Assembly (NCBI RefSeq): GCF_001514145.1 | Contig: NZ_KQ948678.1 | Coordinates: forward strand, 1 to 64,000 | Direction of reading: 5' to 3' | DNA: 64,000 nucleotides | DNA from: Streptomyces canus | Lineage (GTDB): Bacteria; Actinomycetota; Actinomycetes; Streptomycetales; Streptomycetaceae | Shown: in pieces, positions 1 through 8,033 of the stretch | Layout of the letters: each line of letters opens with the position of its first letter | Numbering within the stretch: the first letter of the stretch is position 1 | Program-made: the position numbers and the translations under genes | The notes under the pieces: generated by a model | Told to the model about the DNA's origin: nothing | The model's database searches: none | Seen by the model: the letters and a program-made list of their open reading frames with translations, nothing else

Positions 1-10
1 TCCTTTTAGA

Positions 11-53
11 GCTCTGGCTCTTGGGCACGCAGCCCAAGAGCCAGAGCTTTTTT
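11..53 (+). terminator. Intrinsic terminator of the gene upstream of the window
   Basis: A perfect 16 bp stem (11-26 with 32-47) with a five-base loop is followed by six T residues at 48-53. This is a textbook rho-independent terminator for a + strand gene that ends left of the window. It insulates the phosphatidyltransferase gene that follows. Confidence 0.9.
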
Positions 54-109
54 GCGTTGAGGTAGGGTCAGGGAGCATCGTTGGCACGTTTCCCACAGGA
101 GGCCCCCGG

Positions 110-718
110 GTGGAGGTCCAGGAGACCCGCGTCCAGACGGACCGGGTCCTCACCATCCCCAACATCCTCAGCATGGCGAGGCTCGTTGGGGTGCCGCTCT
201 TCCTGTGGCTGATCCTCAGGCCCGAGTTCGGAGGGCCGAAGAGTGACACCTGGGCGTTGCTGGTACTCGCTCTGAGCGGGATCAGCGACTACCTGGACGG
301 CAAGCTCGCCCGACGGTGGAACCAGATCAGCAGCCTTGGCCGGCTGCTGGACCCCGCGGCCGACCGGCTCTACATTCTCTCGACTCTGGTCGGTCTCACC
401 TGGCGCGAGATTCTGCCAATCTGGTTGACGGCTGCACTGCTCCTGCGAGAGCTGGTTCTCCTGGTGATGGTGGGCATCCTCAGGCGCCACGGTTATCCCC
501 CACCGCAGGTGAACTTCCTTGGCAAGGCTGCCACCTTCAACCTGATGTACGCCTTCCCGCTGCTCCTGCTCAGTGACGGATCTGGATGGATCTCGTCACT
601 CGCTGCTATTTTCGGATGGGCGTTCGCAGGATGGGGTACAACGCTGTACTGGTGGGCAGGAGTGCTCTACGTGGTACAAGTCCGCCGCCTGGTCCGTGCG
701 GACGCCAAGGCCGACTGA
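110..718 (+). CDS. CDP-alcohol phosphatidyltransferase (PgsA-like)
   Basis: A 202 aa integral membrane enzyme of the CDP-alcohol phosphatidyltransferase family, which transfers a phosphatidyl group from CDP-diacylglycerol to an alcohol such as glycerol-3-phosphate or inositol phosphate. The family signature is complete: Asp63-Gly64, Ala67-Arg68, Gly77, Asp81 and Asp85. Several hydrophobic helices flank it (around residues 22-38, 46-60 and 90-195). The GTG start is set by AGGAGG at 97-102, seven bases upstream. The position before DUF881/sbp genes matches pgsA2 (Rv1822) of M. tuberculosis as I recall it. The acceptor alcohol cannot be told from the sequence, so I give no symbol. Confidence 0.9.
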   Translation: MEVQETRVQTDRVLTIPNILSMARLVGVPLFLWLILRPEFGGPKSDTWALLVLALSGISDYLDGKLARRWNQISSLGRLLDPAADRLYILSTLVGLTWREILPIWLTAALLLRELVLLVMVGILRRHGYPPPQVNFLGKAATFNLMYAFPLLLLSDGSGWISSLAAIFGWAFAGWGTTLYWWAGVLYVVQVRRLVRADAKAD

Positions 719-833
719 ACCCCGCCCATTGGCACGGCCGTGGCGGCTCGATGGCCCCCGGCAGAAAAGTGCGGGACAATCTGGACGGGTGAAGTCGGCT
801 AGACCGTCGTCTCTTAAGGAGGACGCTTCCGAC

Positions 834-3329
834 ATGAAGGCCGTCGTGATGGCCGGAGGCGAAGGCACACGCCTTCGTCCCATGACCTCGAGCATGCCCA
901 AGCCGCTCCTGCCGGTGGTAAACCGGCCGATCATGGAGCACGTGCTGCGGCTGCTCAAAAGGCATGGGCTCAACGAGACCGTCGTCACCGTCCAGTTCCT
1001 GGCCTCACTGGTCAAGAACTACTTCGGTGACGGTGAAGAGCTCGGAATGGAGCTCTCCTATGCCAATGAGGAGAAGCCACTCGGTACCGCCGGAAGCGTC
1101 AAGAACGCCGAAGAGGCGTTGAAGGACGACGCTTTTCTCGTCATCTCCGGTGATGCTCTGACCGACTTCGACCTCACCGAGCTCATCAACTTCCACAAGG
1201 AAAAGGGTGCGCTGGTCACCGTCTGTCTGACGCGTGTGCCCAATCCGCTCGAATTCGGCATCACCATCGTCGACGAGGAAGGCAAGGTCGAGCGCTTCCT
1301 GGAGAAGCCCACCTGGGGGCAGGTCTTCTCGGACACCGTGAACACGGGCATCTACGTCATGGAGCCCGAGGTCTTCGACTATGTCGAGCCCGATGTGCCC
1401 GTGGACTGGTCCGGCGATGTCTTCCCGCAGCTGATGAAGGAAGGCAAGCCGATCTACGGCTATATCGCAGAGGGCTACTGGGAGGACGTCGGCACGCACG
1501 AGAGCTATGTGAAGGCGCAGGCCGACGTCCTGGAGGGCAAGGTCGACGTCGAGATCGACGGCTTCGAGCTCTCCCCGGGCGTGTGGGTGGCCGAGGGTGC
1601 AGAGGTGCATCCCGACGCCGTTCTCCGTGGTCCGCTGTACATCGGGGACTACGCGAAGGTGGAGGCCGGCGCCGAGATCCGCGAGCACACCGTCGTGGGC
1701 TCGAACGTCGTCGTGAAGAGCGGCGCCTTTCTGCACAAGGCCGTCGTGCACGACAACGTGTACGTCGGGCAGCAGAGCAATCTGCGTGGCTGTGTCGTCG
1801 GGAAGAACACCGACATCATGCGCGCGGCTCGTATCGAGGACGGCGCGGTCATCGGTGACGAGTGCCTCGTCGGCGAGGAATCGATTATCCAGGGGAATGT
1901 GCGGGTCTACCCGTTCAAGACCATCGAAGCCGGTGCCTTCGTCAACACCTCGGTCATCTGGGAGTCCAGGGGCCAGGCGCATCTCTTCGGCGCCCGGGGA
2001 GTCTCCGGCATCCTGAACGTCGAGATCACCCCGGAGCTCGCGGTACGGCTCGCCGGCGCCTACGCGACGACCCTCAAGAAGGGGTCGACCGTCACCACCG
2101 CCCGTGACCACTCCCGTGGCGCGCGGGCACTGAAGCGGGCGGTCATCTCCGCTCTGCAGGCCAGCGCCATCGACGTACGCGACCTGGAAAACGTACCGCT
2201 GCCCGTGGCGCGGCAGCAGACCGCTCGCGGGAGCGCCGGCGGCATCATGATCCGGACCACGCCCGGGGTGCCCGACTCCGTCGACATCATGTTCTTCGAC
2301 GGGCGGGGCGCGGACCTTTCTCAGGGCAGTCAGCGGAAGCTGGATCGGGTGTTCGCGCGACAGGAGTACCGGCGTGCGTTCCCTGGTGAGATCGGAGACC
2401 TGCACTTCCCGGCGAGTGTTTTCGATTCGTACACCGGTTCACTGTTGCGGAACGTCGACATCACCGGGATTTCCGAGTCGGGGCTGAAGGTCGTCGTCGA
2501 CGCGTCCAACGGCAGTGCCGGTCTGGTGCTGCCCAGCCTGCTCGGGAAACTCGGCGTGGACTCGCTGACCATCAACCCGGGGCTCGACGAGTCCAGGCCG
2601 ACGGAGACGGCCGACGCCCGCCGGTCGGGTCTGATGCGGCTGGGTGAGATCGTGGCGTCCGCGCGGGCCGCGTTCGGGGTGCGGTTCGACCCCGTCGGTG
2701 AGCGGCTGTCCCTCGTGGACGAGAAGGGGCGGATCATCGAGGATGACCGGGCGCTGCTCGTCATGCTCGATCTCGTCGCTGCCGAGCGGCGCAGCGGCCG
2801 TGTGGCGCTGCCCGTGACCACCACGCGGATCGCCGAGCAGGTGGCGGCGTACCACGGCACGCAGGTGGAGTGGACGACCACCTCGCCCGACGACCTCACC
2901 CGGGTCGGACGCGACGACTCGACGATCTTCGGTGGTGACGGCAAGGGCGCCTTCATCATCCCGGAGTTCAGCAGTGTCTTCGACGGTGCGGCGGCCTTCG
3001 TACGGTTGATCGGGCTGGTGGCGCGGACGCAGCTCACGCTCAGCCAGATCGACGCACGGATTCCGCGGGCGCATGTCCTCAAGCGGGACCTGGCGACCCC
3101 GTGGGCCGTCAAGGGACTGGTGATGCGCAGGGTCGTGGAGGCGGCGGGCGATCGCTTTGTCGACACGACCGACGGTGTCCGGGTCGTGGAGACCGACGGA
3201 CGCTGGGTGATGGTGCTGCCGGACCCGGCGGAGGCGGTCACCCATCTGTGGGCCGAGGGGCCCGATGACGCGTCCGCGCAGGCCCTGCTGGACGAATGGT
3301 CGGCGGTCGTGGACAGCGCCGGCCGCTGA
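834..3329 (+). CDS. Mannose-1-phosphate guanylyltransferase-like enzyme with PMM-like C-terminal domain
   Basis: A protein of 831 aa in three parts. Residues 1-235 are a nucleotidyltransferase with the signature GGEGTRLRP at 8-16 followed by PKPLLPV. Residues 250-370 are a hexapeptide-repeat left-handed beta helix. From about 385 to the end is a phosphoglucomutase/phosphomannomutase-like domain. The expected activity is making GDP-mannose (or another NDP-sugar) for glycan and protein O-mannosylation. The mutase part lacks the phospho-serine loop and the DGDADR metal loop; the aligned stretches read RTTPGVP and DPVGER, so this domain is probably structural or regulatory. The ATG at 834 follows AAGGAGG at 816-822, and an in-frame extension to 573 is rejected. 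I recall SCO1388 as its counterpart. Confidence 0.85.
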   Translation: MKAVVMAGGEGTRLRPMTSSMPKPLLPVVNRPIMEHVLRLLKRHGLNETVVTVQFLASLVKNYFGDGEELGMELSYANEEKPLGTAGSVKNAEEALKDDAFLVISGDALTDFDLTELINFHKEKGALVTVCLTRVPNPLEFGITIVDEEGKVERFLEKPTWGQVFSDTVNTGIYVMEPEVFDYVEPDVPVDWSGDVFPQLMKEGKPIYGYIAEGYWEDVGTHESYVKAQADVLEGKVDVEIDGFELSPGVWVAEGAEVHPDAVLRGPLYIGDYAKVEAGAEIREHTVVGSNVVVKSGAFLHKAVVHDNVYVGQQSNLRGCVVGKNTDIMRAARIEDGAVIGDECLVGEESIIQGNVRVYPFKTIEAGAFVNTSVIWESRGQAHLFGARGVSGILNVEITPELAVRLAGAYATTLKKGSTVTTARDHSRGARALKRAVISALQASAIDVRDLENVPLPVARQQTARGSAGGIMIRTTPGVPDSVDIMFFDGRGADLSQGSQRKLDRVFARQEYRRAFPGEIGDLHFPASVFDSYTGSLLRNVDITGISESGLKVVVDASNGSAGLVLPSLLGKLGVDSLTINPGLDESRPTETADARRSGLMRLGEIVASARAAFGVRFDPVGERLSLVDEKGRIIEDDRALLVMLDLVAAERRSGRVALPVTTTRIAEQVAAYHGTQVEWTTTSPDDLTRVGRDDSTIFGGDGKGAFIIPEFSSVFDGAAAFVRLIGLVARTQLTLSQIDARIPRAHVLKRDLATPWAVKGLVMRRVVEAAGDRFVDTTDGVRVVETDGRWVMVLPDPAEAVTHLWAEGPDDASAQALLDEWSAVVDSAGR

Positions 3330-3425
3330 GGCCCGCACGCGCGCGTGCCGGACAGATGTCCCCAAGGGGGGCCTGTCCGGCACGCCGATGGGGCCATTCG
3401 GAGGTAGGGGTCGCGACGTGCGACG

Positions 3426-4331
3426 ATGTGCGGCATGCCGCAGCAGCCCCCCATTCGGAGCACCCCCACGCGCCCCGCGCGCCCGGACGCCTCCATGTCG
3501 CTGCTCACCAACGTCATGGACCACAGCCTCGACGACGGGTACGCCGAGGCTGCGGCCCGCAAGAAGGCCGCCGGTGACGGCGGGCTGCCCAAGACCTTGC
3601 GGGCGAGGCTGGGGCTCGCTGTCGGCCTCGTCCTAGCCGCTCTTGTGGTCACCGTGGGTGCGGCGCAGGCGCGGGTGGCGGCTCCGGTCGTGGCCAAGGA
3701 GCGCGAGGAGCTCATCGACCGTATCGACCGCGAGACCGAGGCGGCGGACAAGCTCGAGGAGAGCGTCGACCAGCTGCGCGACGACGTGAGCACGCGGCAG
3801 CGCGAGGCGCTCAGGCAGAGTGGCGACAGCGGCCAGGCCGACCTCGTGGGCATCCTGTCGGGCGCGGTGGAGGTGCACGGCCCGGGCGTCAAACTGGTGG
3901 TGAACGACGCCAAGGAGGCCAGCACGGGCGGCGACGGGAATCCGCGTGAGACGTCGGGGTTCTCCGACACCGGCCGGGTGCGCGACCGTGACATGCAGCG
4001 GGTGGTGAACGGGCTGTGGGAGTCGGGCGCGGAGGCCGTCTCCATCAACGGGCAGCGGCTGACCGCGCTGTCGGCGATCAGGGCAGCGGGTGACGCGATA
4101 CTGGTCGACAACAAGCCGCTGGTTCCGCCGTATACGGTGCTTGCGGTGGGGGACGGGCAGCGGCTGAGCACCAGGTTCCAGGACAGTGCCGACGGGCTGT
4201 ATCTGCACGCCCTGCAGGAGAACTACGGCATCCGGACCGCCATCTCCGTGGAGGACGACCTCCGGCTGCCGGCCGCACCGAGTGTGATCGTACGTACAGC
4301 AGAGCCGAGAACTGAGAAGGGCACATCGTGA
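3426..4331 (+). CDS. DUF881 membrane-anchored coiled-coil protein
   Basis: A DUF881-family protein of up to 301 aa. A basic cytoplasmic stretch (about 40-65) precedes one transmembrane helix (about 63-82), then a coiled coil (about 85-125) and the compact extracytoplasmic DUF881 domain. That domain has the typical VHGPGVKLVVND and ESGAEAVSINGQRL segments. It is the first gene of a trio with sbp and a second DUF881 gene, and shares the four-base GTGA overlap with sbp. The start is uncertain: ATGs at 3426, 3435 and 3495 are in frame and none has a well-spaced Shine-Dalgarno. Function is unproven. The same trio sits near cell-division genes in Bacillus (ylxW, ylxX, sbp). Confidence 0.85.
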   Translation: MCGMPQQPPIRSTPTRPARPDASMSLLTNVMDHSLDDGYAEAAARKKAAGDGGLPKTLRARLGLAVGLVLAALVVTVGAAQARVAAPVVAKEREELIDRIDRETEAADKLEESVDQLRDDVSTRQREALRQSGDSGQADLVGILSGAVEVHGPGVKLVVNDAKEASTGGDGNPRETSGFSDTGRVRDRDMQRVVNGLWESGAEAVSINGQRLTALSAIRAAGDAILVDNKPLVPPYTVLAVGDGQRLSTRFQDSADGLYLHALQENYGIRTAISVEDDLRLPAAPSVIVRTAEPRTEKGTS

Positions 4332-4660
4332 TCGCCGTACTGGGCCTCGTCGTGGGAGTCGTGGCCGGCCTCTTGGTCCGGCCTGAGGTTCCGGCGGTCG
4401 TCGAGCCTTATTTGCCGATCGCCGTGGTGGCGGCGCTCGACGCCGTCTTCGGGGGCCTGCGGGCCATGCTCGACGGCATCTTCGACGACAAGGTCTTCGT
4501 CGTGTCGTTCCTGTCGAACGTGGTCGTGGCCGCGTTGATCGTGTTCCTGGGCGACAAGTTGGGCGTGGGCGCCCAGCTCTCGACCGGTGTCGTCGTCGTG
4601 CTCGGCATCCGGATCTTCTCGAACGCCGCGGCGATCCGTCGACACGTCTTCCGGGCGTGA
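4328..4660 (+). CDS. sbp: Small basic protein Sbp (DUF1290)
   Basis: A 110 aa polytopic membrane protein of the Sbp/DUF1290 family. Three hydrophobic helices cover about residues 1-17, 25-45 and 55-100. The family-typical motif ALDAVFGGLRAMLDGIFDD is at about 36-54, and the C-terminus is basic (RRHVFRA). Its GTG start overlaps the stop of the preceding DUF881 gene (GTGA, 4328-4331), and its own stop overlaps the next start the same way. The three genes are therefore almost certainly translationally coupled. No biochemical function is established for the family. Confidence 0.9.
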   Translation: MIAVLGLVVGVVAGLLVRPEVPAVVEPYLPIAVVAALDAVFGGLRAMLDGIFDDKVFVVSFLSNVVVAALIVFLGDKLGVGAQLSTGVVVVLGIRIFSNAAAIRRHVFRA

Positions 4661-5496
4661 GGCCGATGAGCGAGCAGGAAGAGACTCCCGGCAACAGGCT
4701 GCGCAAGGAACTGCCCGAGGAACTCCCGGAGACCCCGTCGGAGGAGGCGGAGACCACGGCGTCTGAGCCAGGGCTGACCGGCCGTCAGCGACTGGTGAAG
4801 GGGTTGTGGCCGCCGCGCGCGACCCGGGCCCAACTCATCGTCGCGGTGCTGTTGTTCGGCCTCGGATTCGGCCTCGCCGTCCAGGTGGCCTCGAACAGCG
4901 ACAGCGACAGTGCGCTGCGGGGGGCGCGGCAGGAGGATCTCGTGCGCATCCTCGATGAACTGGGCGACCGTACTCAGCGTCTTCAAGACGAGAAGCAGGG
5001 CCTCGAGAACCAGCGGGACGAGCTGGAGAACAGCTCCGACCAGGCCGAGGAGGCCCGCAAGCAGACGGTCGAGAAGGAGCGGCAACTCGGCATCCTCGCG
5101 GGCACGGTGGCCGCGCAGGGGCCGGGCATCACGATGACGATCGACGACACCAGGGGGGCGGTCGAGGCGGACATGCTGCTCGACGCGATCCAGGAGCTGC
5201 GCGCGGCTGGCGCGGAGGCGATCCAGGTGAACGGTGTACGGGTCGTCGCCAACACCTTTCTGTCGGACTCGGGCAAGAGCGTGAGTGTCGACGGGAACAA
5301 GATCACCGCACCTTTTCGTTTCAAGGTCATCGGCAATCCGCAGGACCTCGAACCGGCGCTCAACATCCCTGGAGGCGTGGTGCAGACTCTTGAGAAGGAG
5401 CAGGCCACCGTTACCGTCGAGAGGTCGGACAAGATCGTCGTGGATGCCTTGCGAGCGGCGAAGCGGCCTGACTACGCTCGGTCGTCCCCCCGGTGA
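4657..5496 (+). CDS. DUF881 membrane-anchored coiled-coil protein, second copy
   Basis: A second DUF881 paralogue, 279 aa from the GTG at 4657 or 276 aa from the ATG at 4666. An acidic, Glu-rich cytoplasmic N-terminus (about 1-40) is followed by one transmembrane helix (about 60-77). A heptad-rich coiled coil (about 90-140) leads to the DUF881 fold with AAQGPGITMTIDDTRG and AAGAEAIQVNGVRVVANT. It differs from the first copy in its acidic N-terminus and lack of a His/Pro-rich leader. Coupling to sbp by the GTGA overlap suggests the three proteins form one membrane complex; this is inference. A hairpin at its stop codon may end the transcript. Confidence 0.87.
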   Translation: MRPMSEQEETPGNRLRKELPEELPETPSEEAETTASEPGLTGRQRLVKGLWPPRATRAQLIVAVLLFGLGFGLAVQVASNSDSDSALRGARQEDLVRILDELGDRTQRLQDEKQGLENQRDELENSSDQAEEARKQTVEKERQLGILAGTVAAQGPGITMTIDDTRGAVEADMLLDAIQELRAAGAEAIQVNGVRVVANTFLSDSGKSVSVDGNKITAPFRFKVIGNPQDLEPALNIPGGVVQTLEKEQATVTVERSDKIVVDALRAAKRPDYARSSPR

Positions 5497-5504
5497 ACCG
5501 GGGG
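5487..5504 (+). terminator. GC hairpin at the end of the DUF881-sbp operon
   Basis: A seven-bp CCCCCGG/CCGGGGG stem closes a TGAA tetraloop that contains the stop codon of the second DUF881 gene. There is no T-run, so it may be a weak terminator, a pause or an mRNA 3' stabiliser. Confidence 0.4.
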
Positions 5505-5686
5505 TGCATGGGGGGCGTCCGGCCAGGGCATGAGGTTGCGGGGGGTCGCCGCACCGAATGGGTGGTGCGTGGTGGAAACTGTCTGGTGGAAACGGACGTT
5601 GTGAGGATGTCCGGGTCGACCGGTGTGTTCAATCAGGGTTCGTCCTGCCCCACGGGCGGGTCTGTTTCGGTCAAGGGGAATCGCCC

Positions 5687-6463
5687 GTGAAGTTGTTTGC
5701 GAAGTTGTTCGGCAAGAGCGCGCGAGAAGGTAGCGACAACGCGACCGCTCGTCACCGCGCACAGCCCGACGCCGAGGGCCAGCGCCCGCTGTTCCGGGAC
5801 CAGGTGGGCGGCCCGGGTGGCGACGTTTCCGGAGGTCAGGGCGTGCCGTCTGTTGACCCTGCCCAGTCCGGCGGCATAGGTTTCGGGCAGCCGTCAACCT
5901 CAAGTACGGGTGGAGGGTTTTCCCCTATGTCGGCCCTGGTGTGTACGAGGTGCGGTAACCGCAACGCGGAGAACAGCCGCTTCTGCTCCAACTGCGGCGC
6001 CCCGCTGCGGGCGGGGGCCGTGCCCGAGCGTCCCTCGGAGACGACCTCCACCATCTCCATCTCGGGACTCGAGGCGTACGACTCCGAGGTCACCGGCCAG
6101 ACGCAGATGCCGGCGCTCTCCCCGGAGGCGCAGGCTGCCGTCGACGCGCTGCCGCTGGGCTCGGCGCTCCTGGTCGTGCGTCGTGGGCCGAACTCGGGCA
6201 GTCGCTTCCTGCTGGACGGCGAGCTGACCACGGCCGGCCGTCACCCGCAGAGCGACATCTTCCTCGACGACGTCACGGTCTCGCGCCGGCATGTGGAGTT
6301 CCGCCGCGGCCAGGACGGCTCGTTCACGGTGTCGGACGTGGGCAGTCTCAACGGCACGTACGTCAACCGTGAGCGGATCGACTCGGTCGCTCTGAACAAC
6401 GGCGACGAGGTGCAGATCGGCAAGTACCGGCTGGTCTTCTACGCGAGCCAGCAGGGCTACTGA
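5687..6463 (+). CDS. FHA-domain protein with zinc ribbon (GarA/OdhI-like)
   Basis: A 258 aa cytoplasmic protein. Residues 1-80 are a low-complexity Gly/Ser/Gln region. A zinc ribbon uses Cys86, Cys89, Cys100 and Cys103. Residues 118-121 are ETTS, the motif whose threonines are phosphorylated by PknB/PknG-type kinases in GarA/OdhI. Residues 161-258 form a complete FHA domain with Gly184-Arg185-His186, Ser199 and His202 and an NGT at 222-224. In GarA, phosphorylation makes the FHA domain bind its own tail and releases 2-oxoglutarate-metabolising enzymes. The GTG at 5687 follows AAGGGGAA. A second in-frame ATG at 5927 has GGAGGG nine bases upstream and would give a 178 aa form close to GarA in size. 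Both starts may be used. Confidence 0.88.
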   Translation: MKLFAKLFGKSAREGSDNATARHRAQPDAEGQRPLFRDQVGGPGGDVSGGQGVPSVDPAQSGGIGFGQPSTSSTGGGFSPMSALVCTRCGNRNAENSRFCSNCGAPLRAGAVPERPSETTSTISISGLEAYDSEVTGQTQMPALSPEAQAAVDALPLGSALLVVRRGPNSGSRFLLDGELTTAGRHPQSDIFLDDVTVSRRHVEFRRGQDGSFTVSDVGSLNGTYVNRERIDSVALNNGDEVQIGKYRLVFYASQQGY

Positions 6464-6481
6464 CCCTCCCAGGGAAGGTCC

Positions 6482-7219
6482 ATGCTTCAAACACCGAGCG
6501 GCGGTGCCGGACACGGCACCGCCGCGACGGACAGTGGGCTGATGAGCATCGGCACGGTGCTGAACGTGCTGCGCGACGAGTTCCCCGAAGTCACGATCTC
6601 CAAGATCCGTTTTCTGGAGTCCGAGGGCCTCATAGAGCCGCAGCGGACCCCCTCCGGGTATCGCAAGTTCAGCGAGCGGGATGTCGAGCGCCTCGGTCAT
6701 GTCCTGAGGATGCAGCGGGACCACTATCTGCCGCTCAAGGTGATCAGAGAGCATCTGGACGCCATGGAGCGGGGCGAGGCCGTCGCGCTGCCCACCGTCG
6801 GCCGCCAGCGGGACGGGGAGACGGTCCTGGAGGTCCCTGAAGGCCCCACAGCCGTCCGGATAGGCCGGGCCGAGTTGCTGGCCGCCGCCGAGATCGGCGA
6901 GTCGGAGCTGGCGGAGTGGGAGTCGTACGGGCTCATCACGCCTTTTCCGGACGGGGCCTACGACGCCGAGGCGGTCACCGTGGCCGCGCTTGTCGTCGAG
7001 CTCGGCAGATTCGGGATCGAGCCGCGGCATCTGCGTGCGATGAAGGCCGCCGCAGATCGTGAGGCCGGGCTGGTGGACCAGGTCGTGGCCCCGTTGAAAC
7101 GCCACCGCAACCCGCAGACCCGCGCACACGCGGAAGCGCGCGCCAAGGAACTCGCCGGGCTGACGGTGAAGCTGCACGCGGCGCTCGTGCAGACCGCGCT
7201 CGGGGTACGCCTGCCCTGA
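6482..7219 (+). CDS. ftsR: MerR-family regulator, FtsR (Rv1828)-like
   Basis: A 245 aa MerR-type transcription factor. The winged helix-turn-helix lies at about 20-95 (ISKIRFLESEGLIEPQRTPSG, then YRKF and LGHVLRMQRD). A second helical module from about 125 to 220 resembles a second winged helix, as in Rv1828. It sits 18 bp after the FHA gene, in the order known for mycobacteria and corynebacteria, where the orthologue FtsR activates ftsZ. The ATG at 6482 has only a GGAAGG three bases upstream, so a slightly later start such as the ATG at 6542 is possible. No cysteines are placed for metal sensing, so it is unlikely to be a metal-type MerR. Confidence 0.85.
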   Translation: MLQTPSGGAGHGTAATDSGLMSIGTVLNVLRDEFPEVTISKIRFLESEGLIEPQRTPSGYRKFSERDVERLGHVLRMQRDHYLPLKVIREHLDAMERGEAVALPTVGRQRDGETVLEVPEGPTAVRIGRAELLAAAEIGESELAEWESYGLITPFPDGAYDAEAVTVAALVVELGRFGIEPRHLRAMKAAADREAGLVDQVVAPLKRHRNPQTRAHAEARAKELAGLTVKLHAALVQTALGVRLP

Positions 7220-7284
7220 GGGTGGCCGGGCACCGGATCGTCCCCCGTTTCCTGCCCGACTACCCAAACGTCCCGGGCACGGCC

Positions 7285-7290
7285 TAGGGT
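7285..7290 (+). promoter_or_regulatory. -10 box of a leaderless promoter for the bifunctional nuclease gene
   Basis: TAGGGT ends six bases before the GTG start at 7297 and there is no Shine-Dalgarno. That spacing puts the first transcribed base at or next to the start codon, giving a leaderless mRNA. No clear -35 is visible. Confidence 0.5.
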
Positions 7291-7296
7291 TGCTGT

Positions 7297-7770
7297 GTGA
7301 ACGAGCTCGATGTCGTAGGTGTCCGGGTCGAAATGCCCTCCAACCAACCGATCGTGCTCCTGCGTGAAGTGGGAGGCGACCGCTACCTCCCCATCTGGAT
7401 CGGGCCGGGGGAGGCGACTGCGATCGCCTTCGCGCAGCAGGGCATGGCCCCCGCACGACCGCTGACCCACGACCTGTTCAAGGACGTGCTGGAGGCGGTC
7501 GGCCAGGAGCTCACCGAAGTGCGCATCACGGATCTGCGTGAGGGCGTCTTCTACGCGGAGCTGGTGTTCGCCAGCGGGGTCGAGGTGAGCGCGCGGCCGT
7601 CCGACGCCATAGCGCTGGCCCTGCGCACCGGGACGCCGATCTACGGCAGCGACGGAGTGCTCGACGACGCCGGCATCGCGATTCCGGACGAGCAGGAGGA
7701 CGAAGTGGAGAAGTTCCGCGAGTTCCTCGACCAGATCTCCCCCGAGGACTTCGGCACCAGCAGTCAGTGA
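7297..7770 (+). CDS. Bifunctional nuclease family protein (DUF151)
   Basis: A 157 aa cytoplasmic protein of the DUF151/bifunctional nuclease family, covering the domain end to end (LDVVGVRVEMPSNQPIVLLRE at the N-terminus, the SARPSDAIALALR core at about 95-107, and the acidic tail). Plant relatives have DNase and RNase activity, but the bacterial role is not settled. It is the Rv1829-like gene between the two MerR regulators, matching the mycobacterial order. The GTG start is placed by the leaderless promoter immediately upstream. Confidence 0.88.
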   Translation: MNELDVVGVRVEMPSNQPIVLLREVGGDRYLPIWIGPGEATAIAFAQQGMAPARPLTHDLFKDVLEAVGQELTEVRITDLREGVFYAELVFASGVEVSARPSDAIALALRTGTPIYGSDGVLDDAGIAIPDEQEDEVEKFREFLDQISPEDFGTSSQ

Positions 7771-7947
7771 GGCGGCCGCGGCCGATCCGGCGGATCAGTG
7801 GTCCGCGACGGGTCGGCCGTGTCCGGTCGTCACTGAAATGCTGGCATTTGCCACCGGCGCGTGAGAGCGTCCTGCGGCCCGCCAGGAGCGCATTCGGCTA
7901 GCCTTTCCCCGCGGTGGGGTACGGGAAACCACTCCTAGGGTGATTAT

Positions 7948-8003
7948 CACTCGGCGTGCCGAGTGTGGCGATCGTTGACGCACCCCTGGTGACTGCCTAC
8001 CGT
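7948..8003 (+). promoter_or_regulatory. Promoter and palindromic operator of the second MerR gene
   Basis: TTGACG (7975-7980) and TACCGT (7998-8003) are separated by 17 bp, a good vegetative promoter. Nine bases upstream of the -35 lies a perfect inverted repeat, CACTCGGC-GT-GCCGAGTG, at 7948-7965. It could bind the MerR product or another dimeric regulator. Confidence 0.6.
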
Positions 8004-8033
8004 CGAGAAGGCAGGTCAAGGACGGAGGTCGGC

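Noticed and set aside
573..833. An N-terminal extension of the nucleotidyltransferase
   Set aside because: The extra 87 residues overlap the phosphatidyltransferase gene and have no family match, while ATG 834 has an ideal ribosome site and begins the nucleotide-binding fold.
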